Origin: Sipunculus nudus
Lineage: Eukaryota > Annelida > Sipuncula > Golfingiida > Sipunculidae
DNA: 64,000 bases
Reading direction: 5' to 3'
Assembly (NCBI GenBank): GCA_026874595.1
Contig: CM049314.1
Span: 65,632,800 to 65,696,799 of the forward strand
Shown: in pieces, positions 23,406-35,559 of the stretch
Layout of the letters: every line of letters begins with the position of its first letter
Numbering within the stretch: the first letter of the stretch is position 1
Notes under the pieces: model-generated
The model's input: the letters and a program-made list of their open reading frames with translations, nothing else
Told to the model about the DNA's origin: nothing
Databases searched by the model: none
Program-made: the position numbers and the translations under genes

Positions 23406-24383
23406 CAAGGAGTTTACAGGGATGGAGTATCAAGTGAGAGTCTGGCCGTGTCGGATGTTGCTGACAGGGGTCATAAAACTCGCTGCTCAATGGCACACAG
23501 AGATGCCGCTGATAAGCCCGGCGCTAATTGATTCAGCGCGAGAGACCACCCTTCGGCGTGACTTCGGAACAGCTCGTATTTTGACAGGGATGAGTAAGTT
23601 TCTCCCGAAATTTATCTCCGGTAGTACTTAATATAAATTTTTAAACAATCATAAGTTTGAACACCATATTTCCATATGTGTGGGAAACGTGTGTGAAGGT
23701 TTCGCTGCTAATGACGCCTGAGCTATAGCTTGGCTGCGGTACATATGGGCGATAATACGAGAACAACGCCGTCAGTGACAGAGCGGACGATGGCTCGCTG
23801 TTATCCATCAAAATGAAAGTCATCCGAGCATAAGCTAAATTTTTTTTTTTTATCGTCGGAATACTATAATACATGACCAATTATTAATATAAGTCAGAAG
23901 TGTGGGAACTGATGGATTTTTTTATATTTTCGAAGTTATTCAGGGAAAGTAAGGTTTACACTTACCAGTCGTCCGTCATGAATCACGGCATAAGTTGATG
24001 TAGAGTGTCCGCATCTATCCAAATATTGGTCAAGTGATTCCTCAACACGAGACCTCTCTAGATATATTTGTTGCGCATAATTCTTGACAAAACAAACCAT
24101 TTGCGCATTTATAATTCCGGTCAATGTTATTCCAGTGATTTACTGCTCAGTTACTGGATATATCGCTCTCCGCTTCAGCGAGCTACAGCGGACCGCAGAA
24201 GTAACATCTAGCAGGCTCGCTTTATCAAAGGCCGTGCCGCCCGCTGCGCCTGACACCGCGGCACAATAGGCGTACAATAGAGTTAATGGGCTTATCATGT
24301 CTTAATTGCAATTAGCGCACGACTGACACTCGCGACCTGGCAGGGCTTCTGACAGTTGTTACTCCAGTCCTGTAAACTCCTTG
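23406..24383. mobile_element. Nonautonomous hAT-like DNA transposon, 978 bp
   Basis: The ends are inverted: CAAGGAGTTTACAGG on the left and CCTGTAAACTCCTTG on the right. CTCTAAC flanks both sides (23399-23405 and 24384-24390), and the empty site is seen in gene A as gctctaacactat. The CAAGG terminus and the 7-8 bp duplication fit hAT family rules. The interior is more GC-rich than its surroundings and holds only short ORFs (23422, 23641, 24084), none transposase-like. Confidence 0.75.
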
Positions 24384-24404
24384 CTCTAACACTATATTCC
24401 ATAC

Positions 24405-24542
24405 CTTTAAAGCACTCCGGGCCAATTTTACCAATGAAACATGCTATTGTACATTTCCCGGTAATAGCGTCACAGGCGCTATATACGCAGCTTTCAGAAC
24501 ATCTTTCTCGACAGGCATACCCGTGGGTGCCGCTAATACATG
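24405..24542 (-). CDS. Gene B EGF exon 3 (46 codons)
   Basis: Phase 1-1, TTACAG acceptor and GTATGG donor. Reads CISGTHGYACRERC through IGPEC. A hAT-like element sits 21 bp downstream of its donor (24383). Confidence 0.8.
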
Positions 24543-25077
24543 CTGTAATAATAAACAAAAGGTAGTATCCAAGGTAAAAAATAAGGTAAAAATTCATTAG
24601 TTTTATTTAAAATAAAGTAAGACCCATTGAATATGTATCATTTTAAAAGTTTACATATTTCTTAATTACAATATATGTATTGAGGAAACTTAAATTGATA
24701 TATTTAATAATAAAAGTCATTTAATCGTTGTCAAAAATTTTGTCAAGACTTGATTGCTATGAATAATTTAAACAAAGCAAACTTTACAATTCTGTCTCAA
24801 TTACTGATAGTACTTATCTTGGTTTGCTTATTATAGTATTTTTATTTAACGGTTGGTTCCTATCACAAATGGCTTTTTGAGTATACGTAAGGGATCTGTG
24901 AGTTATGTCAAATCACAAATAGACGAAGTGTAAGCGCTCACAGGATCATTGACCGTATCCATATCAGAAAAAGAACTAGTCAACTAGTTTTTATTCGAAG
25001 CATTTAGACCCATAGCCGGCTCTTTTATTAAGGAAGCCACGGTATACCTTACTGGTTAAGCAAGCAGTATCACTTAC

Positions 25078-25302
25078 GTAAGAGACAAGTCGAAGGACGA
25101 AACCCAGGTTTACAATCACATACGCCATTAGCTTTTCCACAGCATGGAGTTTTACAGTTTTGGGAACATTGTCGCTCACATCGTGGTCCATAATGACCGG
25201 CCTTACATGATTTACATAGCCCTGTGGTTTTATCACATTGTTCTGCGCAGAATTCGGGGCATTCATGCTGACAGGTCTCCCCCCGCTTGTCTTCCTGGCA
25301 CA
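25078..25302 (-). CDS. Gene B EGF exon 2 (75 codons)
   Basis: Phase 1-1, TTTCAG acceptor and GTAAGT donor. All cysteines of the gene A counterpart are kept (GETCQHECPEFC, CKAGHYGPRC, CDCKPGFRP). Confidence 0.8.
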
Positions 25303-25662
25303 CTGAAATATTCACCTTTGCATGAGCTTAGCATCCATTATTCTATCGTTACATGCAACGCAAATTATAACAAACACAAAAAAATATGAAGATTAATTAG
25401 ACTGAAACATCAGGTCTGGTCATGCCATTGTTATATAATAATAATATAAGGGAACAGTGATTCTGTCGATTTCTAGAGACCCACATAGAAAACCGCCTTC
25501 TGTTGAGATTCATCGCTAACAAAAACTCTTTAAGAGAAATACTTTGAAAATATGAGTACAATTTAAATGGCAATACTCGAATGGGGCCTTATCTGAACAC
25601 TTCTTTTTAAAATGTTAATTGCTTGTAGTCTCCTTTGATTATGTAGGAAGAAAAATGCCCAC

Positions 25663-25732
25663 CTGGTTTGTTATCGGCCTCTCTTAGCACGGATACCAGC
25701 AGCAAGGTAAGTACACATTGAGTTGAAGACAT
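25663..25732 (-). CDS. Gene B signal-peptide exon
   Basis: The ATG follows a TTTCAG acceptor directly. It encodes about 23 residues with a hydrophobic core and ends in phase 1 at a GTGGGC donor, parallel to 4605-4674 in gene A and 58063-58132 in gene E. Confidence 0.75.
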
Positions 25733-25739
25733 CTGAAAA

Positions 25740-26550
25740 TAGTAATGATCAGGAAATAAACAATATACATACAGTAGCAGGTGTTGAATGTGGAAAACAT
25801 GAGCACCCACGCTTTATCACAGGCCCTTGATATTATTTAGGCCTATTTTCCGGTTTAGCTATATTACATTAACAAGCGCCCTCCCTTGTTCATCGGTTTG
25901 GATATCTCATTGATAATCAAACTGTGTCCTTGCTACGGGGTGCCTGATCAACCAAAATGTATCTACTATAACACTTAAAATATAACATTTTAAACAATTC
26001 GTAGAGTCAACCGACAGCCAAGGTATCAGCGGACAGCCACCGGTGTTCAGGACTCAGTTACGTCTGTCCATTCATCCGGTCACGTTTTTTTATTTTTAAC
26101 ATTTTAGTACCAAACAGTAACAATAGCGGCCTGACAGGTATAAAAGGGGTCAATTATAGCTCACCAGGTTATTGTTTTGCGTCACATGCCTGCGGACTTC
26201 ATATATAGTGTCATCGAAGATCATTTCAAAATATTATCACCGGATCAGATGAGTTCACAACGAAGACAGAGTCAGCCAAAACGATAAATTGTCTTGTCCA
26301 TACGAGACTTGGCGTACCATATGAAGGAAAACCTACTACAATGGAACGACCACAGCGTATATGTTTAAAATAAAATATAACAAATTTATTTTAAACAATT
26401 GAGACATATGTATAGGAGTAAGGATTCAGTTTGGCCACATAAACTCTTCTCAATAAAAGTGTTAATAAATTTCAAAATTAAAAAAAAAAAATTCTACCAT
26501 AGGTCGCTAATTTTTTTTTCATAAGGACCAAAACAATTAAAACTGCATTT
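25740..26550 (-). other. Gene B 5'UTR intron
   Basis: Lies between the signal exon and the 5'UTR exon at 26553. It aligns with 4680-7160 of gene A after removing the MITE and the 1.26-kb insert of A. No coding signal. Confidence 0.5.
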
Positions 26551-26552
26551 AC

Positions 26553-26640
26553 CTTTGTAAAAGTCAGCATCTTTACCAGATGTGGAAGAAACAAAATATA
26601 CCTACTTCCTTTTGTTTTCTCCATAATAAATCACGCCACT
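26553..26640 (-). promoter_or_regulatory. Gene B noncoding first exon and proximal promoter (inferred)
   Basis: TGCTGACTTTTACAAAG followed by GTAAATGC on the minus strand matches the gene A first-exon end. The start is not defined. The ISRE-like motif of gene A is not conserved. Confidence 0.45.
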
Positions 26641-27891
26641 ACACTTTTACTTGCACACTTATTAATACAAATATCGTAATTAACATCAAGTTTTTTTTTT
26701 AACACAATTAATACAGTTCTTTTCGGGACTTTTATTTCGTTATGGTTATTAATATCTGGACTTACTGACCACAAAACCTCAATTAAACCTATTTATCGAT
26801 ATAATATGAAACGTATACAACTATTTGTCGTGGATATTGTATGAAAAACCACACTGTCGCACGTTTATCTTTCGGGATGGAAGAGGTATGTGGATAATAT
26901 GGAAACATTCATTTTGGAAGTAATAAACAATTTTAAATTTTGACAATAAATGGCTTTTGTCTTTATTACTATCTAGATTACTAATTCACCTCCAATTTGT
27001 AACAAATGCCTTGGTTTATGTTACGTTAGTCGATTTTTATGAGCGTTGTAATGTAGTTGTCAGGGAGACGTAATTAATTTGGCTTTGTAGGTGTTGCATA
27101 TAATTGTGAATGTCGTACTCATTGGATGCCATGGTTAAAACATTAAGCTTGTTTAATTTATCACTTTATATGATGTTATTGGTTTTATGAGTATACTGTT
27201 ACGTCAAGAATTGGTAGTTTTTTTTAAAGAGTAATCTGCTTCTAAAAAAGAAATATATACTTGTAATTGTTTAATTTTGTCATCCCAAAAAGCTTCGAAT
27301 ATGGTTAGGGGGTGGGAGTTTGTATAGAAGTATTGCATCATAGTTTGGTGAGAAAATGTGGGCGTAAATATTAGAGAGGTAAGTTTCCAATGAATGAGGT
27401 TGTCCACAGAAGTATTTAAAGATGAGTGGAGAGGATGAATTTAAGTCGTGTTTAATTCTCCAGGGAGGGTTAGTGATTATCGATGGAGTCAGCGAAATTT
27501 GGATATAAGTGCATTTAGTAAATTTAAGGAGGTTATCTGTATTTCTCCGAGCCGATGCTGCTGATCATGACGTTTTTGTTTTACCAGATTCGTTGCACAT
27601 TATAGGAAGTATTTTTCCTCATTTGAAAATTCGCGGGGAGAATTCTGTGACACAGGGTCCTGACCACACTTTGGTTCGTGCAGAGAAAATAAATGTCACG
27701 GCTCGCAAATTCGAATTTTTACACCAAACATCAAACAAATTAAAATCATTCAGACAAAAATGAAATTGAAATAATTTTATCTTGGGTAGATGATGATAAC
27801 TTGCATAGAATGACACGTTATCATATTAAGATATACTGTCCGACCACAATGGATTTCTTTCTTTCTATGGGGCATTGGGCTAGTATATATA

Positions 27892-27893
<2 letters not shown>

Positions 27894-27936
<43 letters not shown>

Positions 27937-28055
27937 ATGAATACACAGGAAAGTCGGTTCCCTCTAAAGGGAAGGTCATTGGTTCGATTCCCACATGGAG
28001 TAACTGACATTTTGGTGTATTCACGTTCTATCTCTATACAACGAAACAGCATGGC
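27894..28055. repeat. (GA)n microsatellite and adjoining SINE-like repeat, copy 2
   Basis: About 19 GA units at 27894-27932, then agcatgaatacacag...ggttcgattccc...atctctataca as at 8183-8345, but missing the middle part that holds the minus-strand A box. Confidence 0.7.
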
Positions 28056-28187
28056 TTATCATACATCTCTCCACGTAAAATGTGCCGCACATCTCTTCCT
28101 GTTGCTTGCAAAGTCGCTGTTTTGACACATGTAGCAGTCAGTTTGCTGGATCCTACAGAAGTATGTTAATACAGTGTTACAGATGTC

Positions 28188-28722
28188 TGTTACATGTGTT
28201 GTTGACACTTTTCGTGTGGCGCGGGCGTGGCTCGTTGCTGTAGCAACTTCGCCTAGCCGGGTGTTGCAGGCTCTGTGTAATCCTCATTGTTTGAGCTCTG
28301 ACGTGTAAATACACAGGGCTCATGCTATTCTGGAACTTTCTGGGCGTGTGTATTTTGTATTGTTGGGTTCTTTCGATTGCTCGTGAAATAGAAGTTTCTA
28401 GAATTTTCGGATGTAAAGTTAAAAATAGAGGTTGTGTTTTAGAGCCTATAGAGAGGAGAGAGAAATATTCTACCGGACACGGAAGAGTATGAGTCGGTTT
28501 TGGGACCTATCCGTTAATTGCAGTAGTGTCAGGGATTCTACGAACTCTATGCAGATTTAGGGCGGCCTGTCTCCAGTTTGCTTTCGGGATTATTACAAGA
28601 ACTTCACTTTTGGATTACAACAGATTGATTTTGTGATTAAATTGGACTATCATTCTCTGAGAAGATTTATGTGAATTGTTCATCTTGATAAAATGCTTTA
28701 AAGGACTTATTGACCTGTGACA
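28188..28722 (+). mobile_element. LTR-like block with possible primer-binding site
   Basis: Begins TGTTACATG and ends CTGTGACA, and is followed by gtggtggtatccagg, which could act as a primer-binding site beginning TGG. It lies in a 1.4-kb stretch (about 28070-29540) absent from the gene A side of the segmental duplication. No second LTR, no gag or pol and no clear target duplication were seen, so this is tentative. Confidence 0.3.
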
Positions 28723-28739
28723 GTGGTGGTATCCAGGTA

Positions 28740-29530
28740 CTGTACACTTTATTTATTATACTTCTCCATAAGATTCCCATGTTTCCACAATACACAATAT
28801 ATCAGAATCATTTATTAAATCTAAAGCTCTGGTAAACAAATCTTGTTTTTAAGACCCCCAGCATGCCATGAAACAAAGTTTACATAATTATATTCAGCAT
28901 TACCTATACTTAAGAGGATAAGAGAGTGTTATGAATAAGTATGTGAACATGTGCTTACTTGTTTGTCAGGTGCAAGTGCGGTCTCAGTGTTAGTACAAGG
29001 CTGGTATGGTGAAATAAGTTCATCAACCTCTCTGTCATCCTGTTGATCCCTATCTTAAACTGGTAGCAATAGAGATTTCACAAGTGTTTTGGAAACATTC
29101 AAATAATCAGATATACCATGGAGACTAGCCTGACCGTTATTTATCATTCCTAGTTATCGGACAATTACTTTTTAGTTCGAATCAAAATCCCATTAAAACA
29201 GTTTTCTCTCAATAGAAATATCAAAGATAGGAAAGCTTCCTTGTTAACTTGCCTAGCCTATGTCATAAAGGGAACAAGATTACGCCTTGCGAGCCCGACA
29301 TGTTAACATAAAATTATGCGATACTCTGATATTCAAACCTCTCAATGTTTGCCTTACTTGTTTCATGACACTTCATTTCCGCTAATAGTTTGCGAATTTT
29401 ACAATTACAGGTCTTTGCTTTCCATCTCTAGACTAAACAGGTAACCTTTGTGCTCTTTCACTACTTATTTTATAATACACAGTTTATGGTTTAATTCCCC
29501 TTTCCTATTTCATTACTGATTTTACTTTCA
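28740..29530. other. Insert of the B-side duplication, no gene recognised
   Basis: Unique relative to gene A flank. No ORF with recognisable domains. Confidence 0.4.
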
Positions 29531-29539
29531 TTTCACATT

Positions 29540-30170
29540 CCTCACAGCCTTCCCGTCCATTACTTTCCATTTCATGGAACAACAAGTTGTTCCGCCTAGA
29601 CATATTTTCTAATTTGTCACAAAATTCTGTATTTTTTCTGCCTCTGCCTTACATAATCTGTCATTGGCATTGTTCCGTTCATATTCTACGGTCGAAAGGC
29701 GGCTTGTCAAATACACAACATGCCGTTTTAGACCCTCTGGCGTGTCCAAGTCATGCTGTTCCATAGGCTGGGTCTGAGGACTAATTGTATCTTTGCTAGC
29801 GGGAAAGGGACGTCCTACCCTATCCTGAACCGGCATAGCTTTCACACCCTGCTGTCCTTTCCCCTCTTTTCAATACCAAGCTAAAGTCCCTACTCTCTGA
29901 CTTGTTTAACCTGACCTGTTTTAGTCGTAGGGTCCTCTGCTAGGCTTTAGTGCTAACATTAGGATGCTTGGCCTTGGGACCGGTCGATGTTGGCCGGGGT
30001 TCACCTCCACAAGGAGGGCGATAACGATGGCCAGTTTCACACATCCTAGTACTTTCGTGCCATATTTGAGTAGTAACGGTACTGGAGCCCTCAATTGTCG
30101 CTGCCTGCATTGTCCAGGCCCTTACTAGCCTATACGGGTTCGGTATGCCTCCAAAATCACACCCATATAT
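29540..30170 (-). mobile_element. Dispersed element with degraded ORF (copy 2)
   Basis: Paralogue of 8390-8940. The minus-strand frame 29845-29609 reads MKAMPVQDRVGR, TPEGLKRHVVYLTSRLSTVE and NDRLCKAEAEK. The conserved upstream part (about 30110-29860) contains a stop. Conservation of amino acids over changed bases suggests it was once coding. Confidence 0.4.
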
Positions 30171-30507
30171 CCTTCTTAAAGTTCATAAAGTAGAACATTG
30201 AACGTATATTACCTAAAACTATAAGAAAAATTACAATAAAATAATCGATAAGTTGTCTTATAACTTCAGTTCGGTCAAATTTACCTAGAATAAACAAGAA
30301 ATTAGGCACTTAGTAGAGTGCATACCTTAACTAAAGAACAGCCTTTCTAGCTACTAATAGAGTCCAAAAACCGCGAAGGTATATATTCCACATATATTCC
30401 CTTATATGCCACAACTTAGTATTTAATAGAAACAAGTCTTGGTTAGTTATGTCTGATTTGTGGGGGTCTTGTATTTCCGTCTTTCCATACTCTTCTCCAG
30501 GCTGGCG

Positions 30508-30645
30508 GTAAGCTTCCAAGATAGTAATATTGTTGTTCTGTCTTCAACTTTGGCTACTTTATGGGAATGTTTGGTGGATGGTTCGCCTTTTGTAGCGCAG
30601 AATGGGGAGGATTTACTCAAATTACCCAACTATCATCTAGTCATC
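30508..30645 (+). other. Possible captured exon fragment
   Basis: A pyrimidine tract (ttccgtctttccatactcttctccag) precedes an open stretch coding SFQDSNIVVLSSTLATLWECL and further residues, which looks like an alpha-helical (armadillo/HEAT-type) segment. No donor is evident, and the frame runs into an ATT-rich repeat. No partner exon was found. It could be a chance ORF. Confidence 0.25.
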
Positions 30646-31028
30646 ATGATCATCATTATTATTGTTGCACTGCTGAGGCCTTTGCCTTGCTCTTTAGAGC
30701 CCAAACTATGAATTTTCTTACTAACTGAAGATCCTTCTTACAAAGCCTCCGCACGTATAAGGTGGACATTTGAAAAGGGCCATTCTAATCAACAGTGCCG
30801 TATTCCTAATAAAAACCAAGATATTTTATAGAATGTTTTTAAACTTTGAAAGTGCTTTTCAGCAAGTACCGAAAAGAAAGGTGACATAGGTTACTTAGAG
30901 GATGTGTATATTGTTTGTATTTAGAAACACTGATTTATTCTAGATTTGTAAGTCGGTTGTGTGTGGTATTGTATTAAGGTCTATAGGCAGTAAGCGGTAA
31001 AAAATGTCTGCTCTGGGTTTTCTCCCAG

Positions 31029-31640
31029 TCACATCGGGTCAATAATCATCACTGCAGCTCCAGAATAAAGGTCACGCAGTCCATGCACAAGTGTCCTAAG
31101 GATATCAGAAATATGACGACCTTTTTGGGTCATAAAGATCATAAATAAGAGGGCCAAAGTCGAAACATGAAGAGCAAATATAAGCCAGCGAAACCCCATA
31201 TAAGGGTTAATGAGTATTAGTTTCATTGTCCATGCCATTTTTCCTGAGCAGTATAATAGTAAATTTGACGATTCCTAAGGCCCAGGAAAAAAAACCGCCT
31301 CCTGTTTAAAATATTGAGCAAAGTAAGTCATGTGACAACATATTTTAGGTAAACATGACCCACTTTTGATATGTATATTAAACGTGGAATAGTAGAGCAG
31401 GTTAATCTAAGTTTGGCTCACTGTCGGTTGTACGTTACACCTTTCTTGCTTTATGTGACAAGAAACCTGGATTGTTCACATTATCAGCAGCTCAAGAAGA
31501 AAGTATATGTATTATGACATCAGAACAGGCATCTAACATATATACACCTATAGACGGGGTTGACGATGTTACAACCATCAATGGCCCTTCCCCTGGCCAT
31601 CAGTTTTGGATATATTATCATTAATCAAAGTAAACTTCCT
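31029..31640 (-). pseudogene. Gene C relic: intron 1 and upstream flank with the signal exon deleted
   Basis: 31190-31460 aligns with intron 1 of gene E (ccatataagggttaat, ccatttttcctgagcag, accgcctcctgtttaaaatatt), and 31470-31640 aligns with gene E sequence upstream of the signal exon (attatcagcagctca, tatacacctata, ccctggccatc). The signal exon itself and its borders are missing between about 31468 and 31480. The minus-strand ORF 31238-31029 (69 codons, hydrophobic) starts inside intron-derived sequence; its 3' half is not receptor-like and is not recognised. Confidence 0.5.
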
Positions 31641-33470
31641 TCATTTAGTGGAGATGAATAAACAAAACAGTGGTTTGCAGTATATTCGCAGGGTTAATTA
31701 TCGGAATCTTGGCAGCTTCAAAGTTTTCGAGCGTTTTATTTTCGCGATCTCTCCGAATGAAAAAGCTACTAAAAATAAAGTATCATTAAACGAATTAATT
31801 ATATAAAATAATACCTGCACAAAATCTTAATTAATGGAAAATGAACCATCTAAAAAGTTGAAATAATTTACCATTAATGATAGATGATGTAAATCTGAAT
31901 CATTTATAATAGCAACCTTTAAACATGCAACATATACTTATTTTTGTTAAATATCAAACATTTACCTTTTAAATTACTCACGAAGGTTTAATTTTGCGCT
32001 AATCCCCTTTCGTGAACATCTTGAATTTAAAGCTCGAAAACAAAAAGGCTACCACAGTATATCTGCTCAGAACACTTGAAATATAACCTTTCAAGCAGTG
32101 TCCTGCTTCCAATCGTTGATTCTTATTCAGAAGCGAGGTCAGCCTAGCTGATCACGTTTCACTTTACACATTTTTTTTCTAAAGCATAATCAGTAACGGC
32201 CTAGCAGTCCTAGGAAGAGTGTGACGTGCTTATGGACCTCAAGATTTTGTCATACCAGAACAATATAAAAACATACGGTGACTGGTTCAGTTAAATTCCT
32301 AGAAACATGGCCAGTGACCAGAACACCTATACGCCAACACAATAGAGGTGAAAATTCACCAAAACGCAAGCTTCTTGTCTAGAATGGACCCGCGTACCAT
32401 ATAATAAACAAGCTTGATGAAATGGAGAGACAAAATGTATTTGTTTTCCTTGAAACATTATACCTCAATTTTAAAGGGGTCTATAGCAATATCCGAGGTC
32501 TATCAAATAAAGAAAATGTCCTGAACCGTTTATTGAGATAAATCAGACACGTCGATCCTACGGTGCACTGGATCTCTGTTCTTTTGTATACCCAAGTGTA
32601 AACAAGGTGGGGTTATAGCACAAATGGCCACCCATTGTTAAGACATGGACATCTAGACTTAAATCAGACGAACCAGACTTTGTGAATTACGAAATATGGT
32701 GTGGCTTCACAAGCTCTAACTAAAATCAATCTGCAACCAACCACTTTTTAGGTTGTCAAAATGGGCCATGTCCTCTGTATAAGTGACAGTTTGTAATACA
32801 GAATGCCGTTTTAAGAATCTTTCTCGGCAGGAACCACCTAGTAGCTAATAAGCATGTATTCAGAGTAAGCAAGAAATTTGTTATACTCTATCAAGGAGAC
32901 TTGTAAATAACTGGCTTAAAACAATTGAGAGAATAATGTAATAGTAATATTTCACTTTGGCTATTCACATTAAATCTCCAGGCATAAAAGAAGTTTAGTG
33001 TAAACAAATGACATTTAAGTGATCTCTTTTTTCTTACCAAAGACCTAAAGAATCCAAACAAATGTAATTACATTTGAAAAATTTAACCGTAATCAAAAGT
33101 AATCCAGTCAAATTTTGGTATACATTGTGACCAATCTGAAAATAATATACCTAGGTTTTTTTTATTTCAATATGATATGGAGTAATTGCATAATTTCATC
33201 AATTTATTAAAAAGTATCCTTGATATTGAAACACAATTTGATAATCTGACACCTGAAAGGTATTCATTTTAAATCTCTATATTAATGGTTCTCTTAAAAT
33301 ATGTTGTTATCACAATGTTTACTTCAAATGGAATTAACTTGAAATCTTAAACAACAAATATGTTACACGGTAAATGTTTAAGTCATGCTAATCTAGAGAA
33401 AAAAATATTATAAAACAGACTGGAAGGAAAGGCAAATGACAAATGATGCCGTATGGCTGTAATTTATATT
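31640..33470. other. Receptor-array flank, no gene
   Basis: Upstream-flank blocks of the array (about 32070-32530) followed by AT-rich sequence. No conserved ORF. Confidence 0.45.
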
Positions 33471-33473
33471 TAC

Positions 33474-34215
33474 CTATGTGAAATTAAAAAAAAAATATAC
33501 TGAGCCAAATTGGTTTCACCTGTGATTTTTGCAAACCAATATGACTGATTGGGCCATTATTCTAAATACGTTCGGCACGTTTATTATGCTAACGCTAACG
33601 CTAAGGTGATTTTGTACACCTTTATACAAAGTATTTCGTCACCATGATAATAATATATTATGGTTAATTAAACTGTAAATGCTTTGTTTAATAAATTTTA
33701 ACGTCAGCTCTGTTCATAGGTTTAGGTATGTCATAATAAGGCAAATGTATCATGCAATATCACCTGTAAGTTATATTTATAGATTTGATGCAAAACTAAT
33801 TAAATTACAACTCCATAAACATATTAAACACCATTTGTCTTTCATATCATTTATTGGACATTGTTTTGTATAAGTATTATAGTAAAGCCCGAATGTAAAC
33901 GAATATAGAAAAGACTTATGGGATATGCGGGATTTTCAAATAATATCTGTAATACTTCCAACAACCTTTTGAAGAAATTCTACTGAAGGTTAGACCTTTA
34001 AGAAAAACATTTGTAATTTTTTTTAGCCCATTTCCCTCTTTTTGTCTATTGTCAATATTTTTTCCCTGTATCACTTATGTCTCGGACATTTTAATCCATA
34101 ATGACCAGCCTTACATTATTTACTTAACCTGTGGTTTTATCATATTGTTCTTCGCAGAATAGCGAGCGTGTGTTGACTAGTCGCTGAGTTGCTTTCTTTA
34201 CATAATTAAATAAAA
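33474..34215 (-). pseudogene. Array relics: 5'UTR donor (33474) and EGF exon 2 (about 34075-34215)
   Basis: TTCACATAG followed by GTAAATAT at 33474 is a decayed form of the 5'UTR exon. At 34075-34215 the minus strand keeps the exon 2 core (aggctggtcattatgg, then atgtccgagac) with stops and a lost acceptor. The block is paralogous to 13580-14330. Confidence 0.45.
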
Positions 34216-34229
34216 AAATAAATTGAGGA

Positions 34230-35500
34230 AATACACACCTAAAATTTGATTACCCCTTCTTGTGAAAGTGGAACACTCTGCAATTAAACTTAAATAAAGG
34301 TCTTTGTATAATCTATTATTAGCAAATATGAATTTAAAAAACTATGAACTTCTAGATTTTTTATATTCCAACTTTGCCAGCAGGTCATATTTCCTTACTT
34401 ATTTCCTTACAGTCTTTAAACTGACTCAATCATTCCATTAATGTCCAAGGAGAACCATCACATTCTTCCATTTCCTGTTGGCTAGTAAACTGAGGTCCTA
34501 ATTGAATGGCATTTGAGGTTGTGACAGTGACTGTGACATTCACGGTTCTTTTTCTTTTTAGCTTGACTATACTTATCTGGAAATGCTGGGCATGTGTATT
34601 TGCATTGATACTACAAGCCAGGGTAAACAGGTAACTTTATTGCTAGTGCACAGGTCCTTAGGTCAGAAACAAACCTGCTTTTGAGTTTTGCATTTATTAT
34701 AATAATATTTTACGGGTGGTTAAAGGGTGAATCTGAAAACAGGAAAGGGAGCCAAACCAGACCTTAAGGTAGTATCATTGTTTGGAAACTCTATATCTAA
34801 ATACAATCCAGAAGTGGTTAATGTTCATAATAGACCCCATAGAGTATACATTATTGTTATACTTTTAAGAAAAAGTACAGTACTAAGTTTATAATACTGT
34901 ATAGGATGTTATGCAACACATACGGACTTCTTTATACCACGCTGTGCTTCTTTTTCTTTTTCGGCCAAACTATGCCCCAGGTTGTTTGGATTAAATGAAA
35001 ATAACATTCCAAGCCCACCATTTTGATTAGCTGGGCAACCTCCCTATCCTATTCTCATATGCTCATTGATAACTGGTAAAAATTTTCGTCGAATCTGTTT
35101 TTGTTGTTGGTGATTTTTTTTTAATCTTATAAATCATGTTTTATTTCGAATGGTATTTTTCTATTATACGGATTTATCAGTTATAATTGATTCAGATTAG
35201 ATGTCAAAATATGGCTCCCTCTTTTTAGCTGTTCTAGCTGAGATCGACGGTTAAGCCATGGTTGTAACTTAACATAAACTTTACCAGACCTTACAGGCAT
35301 GCTTATAATACGATCAAATAATTTACGTCTTCTTGTTCAGATTTTTTTCTTTTCTATTATATTTGATCTCAAATGCTTGTGTGATTAGTCAAGAATAGAA
35401 AAACCATGGTTTATTTTACACGGCGCAGGTTCCTTGTTCCTGTCAAAACCAGCCGCATTTATTGGCCAATATGTTTAGTTTTGAACTCTGTACCCCCATG
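34230..35500. other. Intergenic stretch, no gene
   Basis: 34230-34560 matches 14330-14650. The remainder is unassigned and has no long ORF on either strand. Confidence 0.45.
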
Positions 35501-35559
35501 AGTGTCTCTCATGTCTGATGACTACCTCCTTTCTCTATCGTATAAACCAAGCAGTATAT

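Larger units (their letters stand above)
16226..25732 (-). pseudogene. Gene B: MEGF/Draper-like receptor, intact 5' half, damaged 3' half
   Basis: Intact pieces in order: signal exon 25732-25663 (MSSTQC, LTLLLVSVL), EGF exon 25302-25078 (75 codons), EGF exon 24542-24405 (46 codons), EGF exon 20991-20848 (48 codons, last cysteine replaced by Phe) and transmembrane exon 17043-16944. EGF exon 23219-23080 has a 4-nt loss (140 instead of 144 nt) that would break the frame unless skipped. No copies of the 240-nt EGF exons of gene E were found between 17043 and 20848. The mini-exon remnant (about 16717-16681) has lost both splice sites. The tail exon (16376-16226) stops after ten codons and carries TAA at the first ITAM-like tyrosine. 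A shortened membrane protein without signalling tail remains possible if 17043-16944 is read through its donor, to a stop at 16826. Confidence 0.6.

Noticed and set aside
28188-28722. Complete LTR retrotransposon
   Set aside because: Only one LTR-like block was seen, with no second LTR, gag, pol or clear target duplication; kept only as a tentative LTR-like feature.
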